From: Myxococcota bacterium
GTDB lineage: Bacteria; Myxococcota_A; Bradymonadia; UBA7976; UBA1532
Direction of reading: 5' to 3'
Assembly (NCBI GenBank): GCA_018813065.1
Contig: JAHJCH010000077.1
Coordinates: 1-34,504, forward strand
DNA length: 34,504 nucleotides
Shown: one piece after another, positions 17,090 to 25,330 of the stretch
Layout of the letters: the number at the start of each line of letters is the position of its first letter
How positions within the stretch are numbered: the first letter of the stretch is position 1
Made by a program: the position numbers and the translations under genes
The notes under the pieces: generated by a model
What the model was told of the DNA's origin: nothing
The model's database searches: none
Seen by the model: the letters and a program-made list of their open reading frames with translations, nothing else

Positions 17090-18496
17090 ATGAAGCGTTA
17101 CACGCTCTTGGCCCTCGCCCTGCTCTGGGCGCTGGGCTGCGATGATGATGGGGGCTCAGCCACGGTGGATGACGGGGGCGCGGGTCAAGGCGGGGCGCCG
17201 AGTGAGGCCGGTCAAGGCGGTCAAGCGGGGGTGTCTGGTGAGGCCGGTCAAGGTGAGGCCGGTCAAGGTGAGGCCGGTCAGGGTGAGGCCGGTCAGGGTG
17301 AGGCCGGCCAGGGTGAGGCCGGTCAGGGTGAGGCCGGTCAAGGGGGTGAGGCCGGTCAAGGTGAGGCCGGTCAAGGCGGCGAGGCCGGGGCGCCCGTTGG
17401 CCCCGGCGGCGGTGAGGTGCCCCCCGAGATCGAGGCGCCTGAGGGCGTCGAGGCCATCGAGTTTATCGGCGTGCAGATCACCAATGGGCAGAGCGAGCTG
17501 TTTGAGATCGAGCTGCCTGAGGATGTCTTGAGCGTGACGATGATCGTCCTCGGTGATGAGCGTCATATGGTCACGATCGAGCACTTCGAGGGACCAGATG
17601 GCCAAGTCCTCGTCTCGGCCAACCCCCCCGGCGTGACGATCAATGATTTTGATCGGATGTTTACGCCCTTCCCCGGCCCCTTTAAGAGCCCCAACCGCGT
17701 GGCGGTGGCCTCCATGGCCGTGGGGACCATGCTGGCGCCAAATAACCCCGAGGTCGCCGTCGGCCCTGGCCCTTGGACCTATCGGCTCGCCGCCCTCAAC
17801 GCCACCTCGGGCGCGCCGGGCAACTTGGCCGTCGATCTCACCGTCCTGATCCGCCGTGGCCCTGAGCCCACCGGCGGCCTCTTGGATGTCCACCTTCACT
17901 TCACCGGCGCTCACGGCTGGACGGCGGCTAACGCGCCGACGGATGAGGATTTCCAGGTCGCCTTGGCGCGGATGCGCGCGTTCTATGCCGAGATCGGCGT
18001 GCGTTTGGGGGAGATCACCTACGATGACATCCCCGAGGCGTTCCAGACCGCCGATATCGGCGCTGAGCCCGGCAGCGTCTTGCATCAAATCTATGCGCTC
18101 AATCGCTACTCCAGCGGCGTGGGCCTCTTCTTCGTCGAGCGCATCAACAGCCCCTTCGGCGCGGGCTCCATCGGCGGCATCGCTGGCGGCACCCCCGGCC
18201 CTTCGCTGATCCCCAACACCCCCCGCAGCGGCGTGGTCATCGCCACCGAGGCCGATCCCGATCCTCGCGCGATTGGTCACATCATGGGGCATGAGACAGG
18301 GCACTTCCTGGGGCTCTATCACACCTCGGAGATGATGATGCAGGACACGCATGATCAAATCCCCGATACCCCGCAGGGGGACGCCAGCAACACCAACTTG
18401 ATGTACCCGACCGTCACGGCGGGGGACGCGCACCTCAGCGAGGGGCAAGGCTGGGTGATGAAGCGCAACGCCAATATGATCCCGGTGGAGGAGTGA
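17090..18496 (+). CDS. Metzincin-like zinc metalloprotease lipoprotein with GEAGQ repeat linker
   Basis: This is a 468-residue lipoprotein: MKRYTLLALALLWALGC gives lipobox ALGC with Cys17. Asp residues follow at +2 and +3, which in E. coli would favour inner-membrane retention but is less informative in this group. Residues about 28-105 are a Gly/Glu/Ala/Gln linker built on GEAGQ. A beta-rich domain (about 125-265) precedes the catalytic domain. The zinc motif is HETGHFLGLYH at 401-411, that is HExxHxxGxxH, with Glu402 as base. A Met-turn candidate (SNTNLMYPT) follows about 35 residues later. The order fits a metzincin endopeptidase of pappalysin-like type acting outside the cell. Substrate is unknown. 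GGAGG lies 6 nt before the ATG. Its TGA overlaps the ATG of the next gene, so the two are translationally coupled. Confidence 0.88.
   Translation: MKRYTLLALALLWALGCDDDGGSATVDDGGAGQGGAPSEAGQGGQAGVSGEAGQGEAGQGEAGQGEAGQGEAGQGEAGQGEAGQGGEAGQGEAGQGGEAGAPVGPGGGEVPPEIEAPEGVEAIEFIGVQITNGQSELFEIELPEDVLSVTMIVLGDERHMVTIEHFEGPDGQVLVSANPPGVTINDFDRMFTPFPGPFKSPNRVAVASMAVGTMLAPNNPEVAVGPGPWTYRLAALNATSGAPGNLAVDLTVLIRRGPEPTGGLLDVHLHFTGAHGWTAANAPTDEDFQVALARMRAFYAEIGVRLGEITYDDIPEAFQTADIGAEPGSVLHQIYALNRYSSGVGLFFVERINSPFGAGSIGGIAGGTPGPSLIPNTPRSGVVIATEADPDPRAIGHIMGHETGHFLGLYHTSEMMMQDTHDQIPDTPQGDASNTNLMYPTVTAGDAHLSEGQGWVMKRNANMIPVEE
17237..17374 (+). repeat. 15-bp tandem repeat encoding GEAGQ
   Basis: Seven uninterrupted copies of GGTGAGGCCGGTCA(A/G) are followed by a 3-bp insertion and two more copies, then a degenerate copy. 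Nearly all base differences are silent at the last position of the Gln codon or in the second Gly codon. The repeat encodes the linker between the lipid anchor and the folded part of the metzincin lipoprotein. Confidence 0.95.
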
Positions 18497-18978
18497 TGAT
18501 GCGCGCCTTAGCTGCTCTCTTTTGTCTCTTGAGCGTCGCTTATGCGAACCCAAAGGCGAACCTTCTCCTTGACACCATCGATGTGTATTTAACCGAGGCG
18601 AATATGGCCTCGGTGGGCTTGGATGCGGCTTACGCTGAGCGCATTTTGTTGGATGAGGCTCAACGCCGCTATCGCCGCGTGCGCGCCCTGGGCGCCTTGG
18701 CGATCTTGGCGCCTGATCGCGCGTTTGAGGTGCTCGCCGCGCGCCTGCGCGTTGATCCTGATCCCGAGGTGCGTATCCAAGCGGCGATTCACCTCAATCG
18801 GGTCTTCGCCACGCAGCGTGAGCCGGAGATTCGCCAGCTCTTTGAGGCCGTCAAGGCCCAGGGCGCCACGCCCAAGCTGCGCGCGATCATGGACGGAGAG
18901 CTGCGCCGCCTTGAAGCCCACCTCGAAGCCCGCCGCGTGGCGCCGACCTCAACGCCGGGCGCGCCGCGTCTCCATTAG
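18496..18978 (+). CDS. Small secreted HEAT-repeat-like protein
   Basis: This is a 160-residue protein with a signal peptide (MMRALAALFCLLSVAYA, cut before NPK). The mature part is almost entirely helical. Helical pairs such as RRVRALGALAILAP and DPDPEVRIQAAIHLNRVFAT resemble HEAT or PBS-lyase-type repeats, which serve as protein-binding scaffolds. No catalytic residues are seen. The ATG at 18496 is chosen because GGAGGAG lies 4-6 nt upstream and it shares its A with the TGA stop of the metzincin gene; GTG 18493 and ATG 18499 are also possible. Translational coupling suggests a job linked to the protease, for instance as a partner or regulator, but that is inference. Its last 30 bp overlap the opposing serine hydrolase gene. 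Confidence 0.78.
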   Translation: MMRALAALFCLLSVAYANPKANLLLDTIDVYLTEANMASVGLDAAYAERILLDEAQRRYRRVRALGALAILAPDRAFEVLAARLRVDPDPEVRIQAAIHLNRVFATQREPEIRQLFEAVKAQGATPKLRAIMDGELRRLEAHLEARRVAPTSTPGAPRLH

Positions 18979-20685
18979 CCCCGCAAAGGCGCCCCCAAAG
19001 CGCTGAATCAACGGCACACCTTGGCCCTCGGGCAGCGAGGTGAAGATCACCAGGGCGTAGCGCTCATCCATCCACAAAACCAGCCCGCTGTCATGGGTCA
19101 CGCTGGAGGTCGTGCCTGTCTTGCTGAGGTACTCCGCGTCTATCGGCAGCGCCTCGCGGATGCCATTGCTGTAGCGCTGCCCCGCCAGGAACGCCCGCAG
19201 CTTGGCGCGGTGGCCGCCCCCGACGAAGCTGATCCCATCGTTGACCGCGCCGCCGTCGAGGATGAGCTGGTAGAGCTGGGCGGTCTCAAGGGCGGTCATG
19301 GTGTTGCGGTGCTCGCCGTCCCAGCCCGGATCTTCCTCTAGGCCGTCGGGGCAGCCCGAGAGGATGCGGTGTACCTGGAGGCTGGGTAAGCCCAGATCGC
19401 GCATATACGCGGTGATGCTCGTCCGATCGAGGGCGCTGATCAGGGCGTTGGTGGCGGTGTTGTCTGAGCGCGTGATCATCAAGTCAACGGTGTAGTCCAT
19501 GCGCTCGGCGTCGCCCACCCTCAGCAGGGGACGATCATCATCATCGGGGAGCCCCGTGCAGGTGTAGTCATCCTCGCCGACAGGGATAGGGTCACCCCAG
19601 CGCAGCTCGCGGATCGCGTGATCTTGGTGGGCAGCCTCGGCCATGACCACGATCTTGATCACCGAGGCGGGGTAGGTGGGCGTGGCGCCACGCACATGGG
19701 CGATCTCAGGCGCGTCGGTGAGATCAATCAGCGCGATCCGCGCCACGTCGAGGAGGTCTTGCTCAAGGGCGATGTCGTCGAGGGCGGCCTGTAAGGTGTT
19801 GAGCGGGCGGCCCTCGCCCGTCACGGGATCGAGCGGCAAGCAGACGTCGCGGCGCACCTCGGTGTAGTCGTCCCGCGACAGCCGCACGACCGCGTAGCCC
19901 GCGCGGCAGCCCGCGTCGCCGTAGTGCGCCGCGTCGCGCTGAGCGACGCACACGCCCTCGCCCTGGGCGTCGCCCGTGACGCAGAAGGTCACGGAGTACG
20001 GGCCTGTTTGATAGTCAGGGTGATCGGGGCAGAGGCGGTTGGCGTCGCAGGCGCGCGCGCAGTGCCCGCCAGGGAAGCCATCGTTGAACGTGAGGCAGAA
20101 GCCGCCCTCATAGTCACAGTCGCTGTCCCGCGCGCATTCGCCGCCGATCCAGCCCAGGTTGATCTCATCCTGAGGCGCGCCGCTGTCTTGGATGGGGGCG
20201 CTGTCTTGGATGGGGGCGCTGTCTTGGATGGGGGCGCTGTCCTCAACCATGCCGCGATCCAAGGCAGGGGCGCTGTCCTCAACCATGCCGCGATCCAAGG
20301 CGGGGGCGCTGTCCTCAACCATACCGCGATCCAAGGCCACGCCGCGATCCAAGGTGGGGGCGCTGTCCTCAACCACGCCGCGATCCAAGGCCACGCCGCG
20401 ATCCAAGGCCACGCCACGATCCAAGGCCACGCCACGATCCAAGGCCACACCGCGATCCAAGGCCGGCGCGCCGTCCTCGCGCGGCCCTTGATCGATGAGG
20501 CCCCCCTCATCCAACAAAGGGCGGGCGTCTCGTGGCGCGCCGTCGGGCGGGCTGATCACGCCACGGTCATCCACGCGCCCCAGATCAACGCTGAGGCCCG
20601 CATCAGCGAGGGGCTCGGCGCCTTGAGGGAACACCTCCAGGCAGCCCGCGAGGGTCAACACCAAGGGCAAGAGTGATCTGCGCAT
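18949..20685 (-). CDS. Serine hydrolase lipoprotein, class A beta-lactamase/DD-peptidase-like, with hexapeptide repeat linker
   Basis: This 578-residue lipoprotein has lipobox LAGC (Cys15). Residues about 75-165 are a repeat linker of [18 protein letters not shown] and APIQDS units. A Cys-rich module follows (about 170-255). The C-terminal domain has the penicillin-recognising fold motifs: SxxK as Ser341-Val-Ile-Lys344 (YPASVIKIV), SDN at 407-409 and KTG at 522-524, with spacings close to class A beta-lactamases. The usual omega-loop ExxLN is not evident: the segment before [14 protein letters not shown] reads [12 protein letters not shown]-peptidase-like or other hydrolytic role is therefore as likely as beta-lactam hydrolysis. 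GGAGG sits about 4 nt before the ATG. The 3' end overlaps the opposing HEAT-like gene by 30 bp. Confidence 0.85.
   Translation of the reverse strand: MRRSLLPLVLTLAGCLEVFPQGAEPLADAGLSVDLGRVDDRGVISPPDGAPRDARPLLDEGGLIDQGPREDGAPALDRGVALDRGVALDRGVALDRGVALDRGVVEDSAPTLDRGVALDRGMVEDSAPALDRGMVEDSAPALDRGMVEDSAPIQDSAPIQDSAPIQDSGAPQDEINLGWIGGECARDSDCDYEGGFCLTFNDGFPGGHCARACDANRLCPDHPDYQTGPYSVTFCVTGDAQGEGVCVAQRDAAHYGDAGCRAGYAVVRLSRDDYTEVRRDVCLPLDPVTGEGRPLNTLQAALDDIALEQDLLDVARIALIDLTDAPEIAHVRGATPTYPASVIKIVVMAEAAHQDHAIRELRWGDPIPVGEDDYTCTGLPDDDDRPLLRVGDAERMDYTVDLMITRSDNTATNALISALDRTSITAYMRDLGLPSLQVHRILSGCPDGLEEDPGWDGEHRNTMTALETAQLYQLILDGGAVNDGISFVGGGHRAKLRAFLAGQRYSNGIREALPIDAEYLSKTGTTSSVTHDSGLVLWMDERYALVIFTSLPEGQGVPLIQRFGGAFAGLMETRRARR
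20186..20464 (-). repeat. 18-bp/36-bp tandem repeat encoding LDRGVA / APIQDS hexapeptides
   Basis: Three units are intermixed in one frame: three copies of an 18-bp APIQDS unit, about four copies of a 36-bp [12 protein letters not shown] unit and about six copies of an 18-bp LDRGVA unit. All are multiples of 18 bp, suggesting a common hexapeptide ancestor that was expanded and reshuffled. The array forms the linker after the lipid anchor of the serine hydrolase lipoprotein. Confidence 0.9.
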
Positions 20686-20736
20686 CGCGCCTCCAGGTGA
20701 GCGTCAGCCCCTCGTCATACACCAGGCGCGTCTTTT

Positions 20737-20767
20737 TTGGCAGCGCCGAGGCGACGCGGTGTATAAG
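20737..20767 (+). promoter_or_regulatory. scoB: Candidate promoter for a leaderless scoB mRNA
   Basis: TTGGCA (20737-20742) and TATAAG (20762-20767) each match five of six consensus bases with a 19-bp spacer. Only CCCCCC separates TATAAG from the ATG at 20774, and there is no Shine-Dalgarno. If the box is real, transcription would start at or next to the ATG. Confidence 0.35.
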
Positions 20768-20773
20768 CCCCCC

Positions 20774-21400
20774 ATGGCGCGTACACGAGATGAAATGGCC
20801 GCGCGCGCGGCCCAAGAGCTGAGGGACGGTGACGTGGTGAACCTCGGGATCGGCATCCCGACCCTCGTCGCCAATCACGTCCCGGATGACATCACCATCT
20901 GGCTGCACAGCGAGAACGGGCTCCTCGGCATGGGCCCCTTCCCCTATGAGGGGGAGGAGGATCCCAAGCTGATCAACGCCGGTAAGCAGACCGTCACGGT
21001 CCTGCCCGGCGGCGCCTTCTTCGACAGCAGCCTCAGCTTCGGGATGATCCGAGGCGGCCACGTCGATGTGGCGATCCTGGGCGGGATGGAGGTCAGTCAG
21101 CGCGGCGATCTCGCCAACTGGATGATCCCAGGTAAGAAGGTCACGGGCATGGGCGGGGCGATGGATCTCGTCTCAGGCGCTAAGCGGCTGATCGTGCTGA
21201 TGGATCACGCCAATAAGCACGGCGAGCCCAAGCTGCTGGCGCGCTGTACGCTGCCCGTGACGGGGCTGGGCTGCGTTCACCGGATCATCACCGATCTGGC
21301 CACGGTGGACGTGACCGAGGCGGGCTTCAAGCTCGTCGATCTCGCCGAGGGGCACACCCGCGAGGAGGTCGCCGCCAAGACCGGCGCCCCGCTGCTCTAG
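20774..21400 (+). CDS. scoB: 3-oxoacid (succinyl-CoA type) CoA-transferase subunit B
   Basis: Subunit B of the heterodimeric CoA-transferase moves CoA between succinyl-CoA or acetyl-CoA and acetoacetate in ketone body or short-chain acid use. The 208-residue protein has the full B-subunit layout: [15 protein letters not shown] near the N-terminus, catalytic Glu47 in SENGLLG, then [24 protein letters not shown] and [17 protein letters not shown]. Length is normal. The A subunit (scoA), usually directly upstream, is absent: the neighbour is a divergent lipoprotein. ATG 20774 gives [13 protein letters not shown]; a GTG at 20759 could add five residues. Neither has a clear ribosome site. The stop abuts that of dnaJ on the other strand. 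Substrate choice (acetoacetate versus other 3-oxoacids) cannot be read from the sequence. Confidence 0.93.
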   Translation: MARTRDEMAARAAQELRDGDVVNLGIGIPTLVANHVPDDITIWLHSENGLLGMGPFPYEGEEDPKLINAGKQTVTVLPGGAFFDSSLSFGMIRGGHVDVAILGGMEVSQRGDLANWMIPGKKVTGMGGAMDLVSGAKRLIVLMDHANKHGEPKLLARCTLPVTGLGCVHRIITDLATVDVTEAGFKLVDLAEGHTREEVAAKTGAPLL

Positions 21401-22504
21401 CTAGTCAAAGAACTCCTTGAGCTTGTCGAGGAAGCCGCGCCGCTGCGGCTGCGCCTCCTCTTTGCCCTGTGAGATGGCCTCGAACTCCTCAAGCAGCGCG
21501 CGCTGGCGCGCCGTCAGGCGCTGAGGTGTCTCGATGATCAGCCGCACGAAGAGATCCCCCGTGCCCCCTTGGGCCCTCGGCAGGCCCTTGCCGCGCAGCC
21601 GCAGCCGCTTGCCCGACTGGGCGCCCGCAGGCACCTTGAGCAGCACCTTGCCCTCCAAGGTCGGCACCTCGATCTGCGCGCCAAGGCAGGCTTGAGGAAA
21701 GGTGATCGGCACCTCCGCGTGCAGATCGACGCCCTCGCGCTCAAAGAAGGGGTGCGCCTCGACCTCGATGTGGACATAGAGATCGCCCGCCTGCCCGCCC
21801 CGACGCCCTGGCTCGCCCTCGCCGTCGAGGCGCAGCTTGTGGCCCGCCTCGACGCCCTTGGGCGCCTGCACCGTGAGGGTCACGCGCTCATCGCGGGCGC
21901 CGCGCCCCTTGCAGTGAGGGCACGGCTCGGCGCCCGTGCGGCCCTCGCCCTTGCAGTCCGGGCAGACCTGGACGAGCGACACATAGCCACGCTGTACACG
22001 GACTTGGCCGCCCCCCTTGCAGGTCTCGCAGGGCTGGCTCTTGGTCTGGGTGCCCTCGCCAACACAGGTGGCGCAAGGGGCGCTGCGCTCCACCGTGACC
22101 GTCTTCGTCGCGCCGCTGGCGATCTCATTGAGGCTGAGCTTGAGGGTCGTGGAGATGTCTCGGCCATGGCGGGCGGGGCTGCGGCGGAAGAAGGCGCCAA
22201 ACAGCTCCTCGAAGAGATCACCCCCAAAGATGTCGCGCAGATCGCTGGGGGGCGCGGTGCCGCCCGTGAACGGCCCGCCGCCGGGCTCTGTGTGGCCGAA
22301 GCGATCGTAAGCGGCGCGGCGCTGCGGGTCGGAGAGCATCGCGTAGGCTTCGTTGATCAGCTTAAACCGCTCCTCGGCCTCCGGGGCGGGGTTCTTGTCG
22401 GGGTGATACTTCACGGCGAGGGCGCGAAAGGCCTTCTTTAAGGTCGCCGCGTCGGCGCCTCGCTTCACCCCGAGGACGCTGTAGTAATCCGGCTTTGAAG
22501 CCAT
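21401..22504 (-). CDS. dnaJ: Chaperone protein DnaJ
   Basis: DnaJ is the Hsp40 co-chaperone that stimulates DnaK ATPase. The 367-residue protein has a J-domain (about 4-70) with HPD at 34-36, a short Gly/Phe-rich region containing [11 protein letters not shown], and four zinc-binding CxxCxGxG motifs ([32 protein letters not shown]). Two C-terminal substrate-binding domains follow, including GDLYVHIEV and GDLFVRLII. This is the type I (DnaJ) arrangement. AAGGAG lies 5 nt before the ATG. It is the last gene of the grpE-dnaK-dnaJ operon, 35 bp after dnaK. Its stop directly abuts the scoB stop on the opposite strand with no terminator between. Confidence 0.96.
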   Translation of the reverse strand: MASKPDYYSVLGVKRGADAATLKKAFRALAVKYHPDKNPAPEAEERFKLINEAYAMLSDPQRRAAYDRFGHTEPGGGPFTGGTAPPSDLRDIFGGDLFEELFGAFFRRSPARHGRDISTTLKLSLNEIASGATKTVTVERSAPCATCVGEGTQTKSQPCETCKGGGQVRVQRGYVSLVQVCPDCKGEGRTGAEPCPHCKGRGARDERVTLTVQAPKGVEAGHKLRLDGEGEPGRRGGQAGDLYVHIEVEAHPFFEREGVDLHAEVPITFPQACLGAQIEVPTLEGKVLLKVPAGAQSGKRLRLRGKGLPRAQGGTGDLFVRLIIETPQRLTARQRALLEEFEAISQGKEEAQPQRRGFLDKLKEFFD

Positions 22505-22539
22505 CGGGCTCCTTGGTGTGTGGGCTCAGGGAGGCAGGC

Positions 22540-24351
22540 TCACTCTTCCTCAGCGGCCTGGTTATACATGGCGTCGGCGATGCGATAGGCCGACTGCTCC
22601 AGGTTCTGGATCGCGAGGCGCAGCTCCTCCGGGTCTACCGTGTCCATCGACGCCTTGAGCGTCAGGATGTCGGCGCGGATCTCCTCGATGTCGAGGGGGT
22701 TGAGGATGTCGCTGTACTCCTCCAAGGAGCGCTCGGTGGTGTGGATGAGGCCCTGCGCCGAGTTGCGCAGCTCCACCAGCTGGCGGCGCTCCTCATCAAC
22801 GACGCGGTGACGCTCCGCCTCCTCGATCATGGTGTTGATGTCCCCCTCGCTGAGCCCGCTGGAGGGGCGGATCTGCACACGCTGCTCGCGCCGCGTGCCG
22901 AGATCCTGGGCGCTGACGCGCAGCATCCCGTCGTTGTCGATCTCGAACGTCACCTCGATCTGCGGGATCCCGCGCGGCGCGGGGGGGATCCCCAGCAGCT
23001 CAAAGCGCGCCAAGGAGCGGTTGTCCTTGGCCATCTCGCGCTGGCCTTGCAGGACGTGGACAGACACCATGGGCTGGTTGTCCACGGCGGTGCTGAAGAC
23101 CTGGCTGGCGTTGTAGGGGACGGTGGTGTTCTTGGGGATGATCGTGGTGAAGACGCCGCCCTGCGTCTCGACGCCCAGGTTGAGGGGCGTGACGTCGAGG
23201 AGGAGCACGTTGTCCACCTCGCCGTCCAGCGCGCCGCCCTGCACCGCCGCGCCGATGGCCACGACCTCATCGGGGTTGAGCCCCCGGCTCGGCGCCCGCC
23301 CGAAGAACTCCTCGACCCGCTGGCGCACCCTCGGCATCCGCGTCATCCCGCCGACCAGGAGCACCTGGTCGATGTCGGCGGGGGTGAAGCCCGCGTCATC
23401 CAGGGCGATCTGACATGGCTCGATGGTGCGATCGATGAGGTCCTCGACGAGGGACTCAAAGAAGCTGCGGCTGATGCGCACGTTGAGGTGCTTGGGGCCT
23501 GAGCCATCCATGGTGATAAAGGGCAGGTTGACCTCCGTCTCCAAGGCCGAGCTGAGCTCATGCTTGGCCTTCTCGGCGGCCTCCTTGAGCCGCTGCAAGG
23601 CCAGCGGATCTGTCCGCAGGTTGATGCCCTCCATGCTCTCAAACTCATCGAGGAGGTGCTCGATGAGGCGAAAGTCAAAGTCCTCGCCGCCGAGGTAGGT
23701 GTCGCCGCTCGTGGACATGACCTCGAAGACGTCCCCCGACAGCTCCAAGATCGAGACGTCAAAGGTGCCGCCGCCGAGATCGTAGACGACGATCCGCTCC
23801 TCGCCCTGGCGCTTGAGCCCATAGGCCAGCGCGGCGGCCGTGGGCTCATTGATAATCCGCTTAACGTCCAACCCAGCGATCCGCCCCGCGTCCTTGGTGG
23901 CTTGGCGTTGGAGATCGTTGAAGTACGCCGGGACGGTGATGACCGCCTCGAAGACCTCTTCGTTAAGGTAGGCCTCCGCCGTCTGCTTCATCTTGGTGAG
24001 GATAAAGCTGGCGATCTCGGCGGGGCTGTAGTCGCGCCCACGCAGATGAATACGCACGTCGCCGTTTTCGGCTGCGTTGATCTGGTAGGGCAGCCGACTG
24101 AGGTGCTCTTGCAGCTCTGGGCTGTTGTATTTACGCCCAATCAGTCGCTTGGAGGCATAGACCGTGTGCTCTGGGTTTGTGATCGCTTGACGCTTGGCGA
24201 CTTGGCCGACCAAGCGCTCCCCGCTCTCGCTTAAGGCGACCATGGAGGGGGTGGTTCGGCTCCCCTCCACGTTGGGGATGACCACCGGTTCCCCACCTTC
24301 AACATAGGCGACGCACGAGTTGGTCGTCCCCAGGTCGATCCCGATGATCAT
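22540..24351 (-). CDS. dnaK: Chaperone protein DnaK (Hsp70)
   Basis: The 603-residue Hsp70 starts [20 protein letters not shown] and carries the phosphate-2 motif [13 protein letters not shown], the adenosine motif [12 protein letters not shown] and the interdomain linker [12 protein letters not shown]. The substrate-binding domain is complete, but the helical lid ends early in AAEEE. The acidic EEV-type tail usual in housekeeping DnaK is missing, and the protein is about 30 residues shorter than E. coli DnaK. The ATG at 24351 has AGGAG about 8 nt upstream and lies 13 bp after the grpE stop; an ATG at 24390 would overlap grpE and add residues not conserved in the family. It may be the only DnaK or a paralog; several DnaK copies are common in myxobacteria. 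Confidence 0.96.
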   Translation of the reverse strand: MIIGIDLGTTNSCVAYVEGGEPVVIPNVEGSRTTPSMVALSESGERLVGQVAKRQAITNPEHTVYASKRLIGRKYNSPELQEHLSRLPYQINAAENGDVRIHLRGRDYSPAEIASFILTKMKQTAEAYLNEEVFEAVITVPAYFNDLQRQATKDAGRIAGLDVKRIINEPTAAALAYGLKRQGEERIVVYDLGGGTFDVSILELSGDVFEVMSTSGDTYLGGEDFDFRLIEHLLDEFESMEGINLRTDPLALQRLKEAAEKAKHELSSALETEVNLPFITMDGSGPKHLNVRISRSFFESLVEDLIDRTIEPCQIALDDAGFTPADIDQVLLVGGMTRMPRVRQRVEEFFGRAPSRGLNPDEVVAIGAAVQGGALDGEVDNVLLLDVTPLNLGVETQGGVFTTIIPKNTTVPYNASQVFSTAVDNQPMVSVHVLQGQREMAKDNRSLARFELLGIPPAPRGIPQIEVTFEIDNDGMLRVSAQDLGTRREQRVQIRPSSGLSEGDINTMIEEAERHRVVDEERRQLVELRNSAQGLIHTTERSLEEYSDILNPLDIEEIRADILTLKASMDTVDPEELRLAIQNLEQSAYRIADAMYNQAAEEE

Positions 24352-24364
24352 CTCGCTCTCCTCA

Positions 24365-25171
24365 TTAATCTTGTGTTGAGCCGGGCTCATCCTCCGCAGC
24401 GGGCTCCAGCGCGGGCTGCGTGGGGTTCTCTTCTACGCCATCTGTGGGCTCGGGCTCAACGATCTCGACGGGGGGGGCCGCTGGTGCCTTGGAGACAATC
24501 ACCATCGCCGGGCGAACCAGCCGATCATGAAGCTTCCAACCTTTTTGAAAGACCTGCACGACCGTATTTGGGGGGTGATCCGCAGACTCGACCTGGCTCA
24601 TGGCCTCGTGGAATTGGGGATCAAAGGGCTGGTGCAGGGCGTCGAAGCTCTTGGCGTTGTAGTTGCCGAGGATCTGGTACAGCTGGCGGATGACCATGCG
24701 CACGCCGTCGAAGATGGGATCCTCACCCGCGTGCTCGGCGGCGCGCTCCAGGTTATCCGCCACGGGCAAGATGGCCTTGAGCAGCCCCTCGCTGCCGTAC
24801 TTGCGCAGCTCATCTTGAGCCTGCTGGCTGCGGCGGCGGAGGTTCTCCAAGTCGGCGGCGCGGCGATAGGCCTGCGCCTTCCACTTCTCCACCTCATCGG
24901 TGAGCTGCTTGATCTGGGCCTCGGCCGCTTCGAGCGCCGCGCGCGCCTCCGTGAGGGCCTCGGCCTCAGCGGCCTCAGCGGCCTCAGCGGCCTCAGCGGC
25001 CTCAGCGGCCTCAGCGACCTCAGCGGCCTCAGCGGCCTCAGCGGCCTCAGCCTCGCTGAGATCAACGACCTCGGGGGTGATGTCGGCCTCCGAAGCGCCG
25101 CGCTGCTCTACGGCGGCGACCGCGTCCTCTAAGGCGCTCTCAAGGACTGTCTTCTTGGGTGTTTGAGCCAT
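24365..25171 (-). CDS. grpE: Nucleotide exchange factor GrpE with Ala/Glu repeat N-terminal extension
   Basis: GrpE releases ADP from DnaK. The 268-residue protein is longer than the usual 180-210. Residues about 40-75 are an EAA/AEA repeat predicted to be a long helix continuous with the GrpE dimerisation coiled coil ([20 protein letters not shown]). The core follows: [43 protein letters not shown], and [26 protein letters not shown] at about 200-225. A Pro/Glu-rich tail of about 40 residues ends the protein. ATG 25171 is preferred, with GAGGGAG upstream; a GTG at 25222 would add 17 residues. It heads the grpE-dnaK-dnaJ operon. I found no CIRCE element and no convincing sigma-32 promoter in the 159-bp upstream spacer. 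Confidence 0.95.
   Translation of the reverse strand: MAQTPKKTVLESALEDAVAAVEQRGASEADITPEVVDLSEAEAAEAAEAAEVAEAAEAAEAAEAAEAAEAEALTEARAALEAAEAQIKQLTDEVEKWKAQAYRRAADLENLRRRSQQAQDELRKYGSEGLLKAILPVADNLERAAEHAGEDPIFDGVRMVIRQLYQILGNYNAKSFDALHQPFDPQFHEAMSQVESADHPPNTVVQVFQKGWKLHDRLVRPAMVIVSKAPAAPPVEIVEPEPTDGVEENPTQPALEPAAEDEPGSTQD
24958..25056 (-). repeat. 9-bp tandem repeat encoding Glu-Ala-Ala in GrpE
   Basis: About eleven copies of the 9-bp unit GCGGCCTCA (plus-strand view) lie in tandem, with one variant (GCGACCTCA, giving Val) and short units at the ends. It encodes an EAAEAA helix in the N-terminal extension of GrpE. Base identity between units is nearly perfect. Confidence 0.93.
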
Positions 25172-25330
25172 CACTCCCTCGATCGTCTCGTCTGGTTGCA
25201 AATCGAGCCCGATCTTGTACACAGATTCGCCGATGGCAAGCCTCGGAGGAAGGGAAAATCTCGGTGGGTGGGGCGAGGGGGCGCGCTGAAACTTATTTTC
25301 CTAACCTTTTCGATCAGATAGAGGCGCGCG

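Noticed and set aside
17156-18553. 465-codon minus-strand frame opposite the metzincin gene, with LTGLT repeats
   Set aside because: The repeats are the reverse complement of the GEAGQ array. The plus strand has a lipobox and a zinc motif.
25172-25330. Heat-shock (sigma-32) promoter or CIRCE element upstream of grpE
   Set aside because: The best candidate, TTGCC followed by TACAAG, has a 14-bp spacer and lacks the CCCCAT-type -10. No TTAGCACTC/GAGTGCTAA repeat is present.
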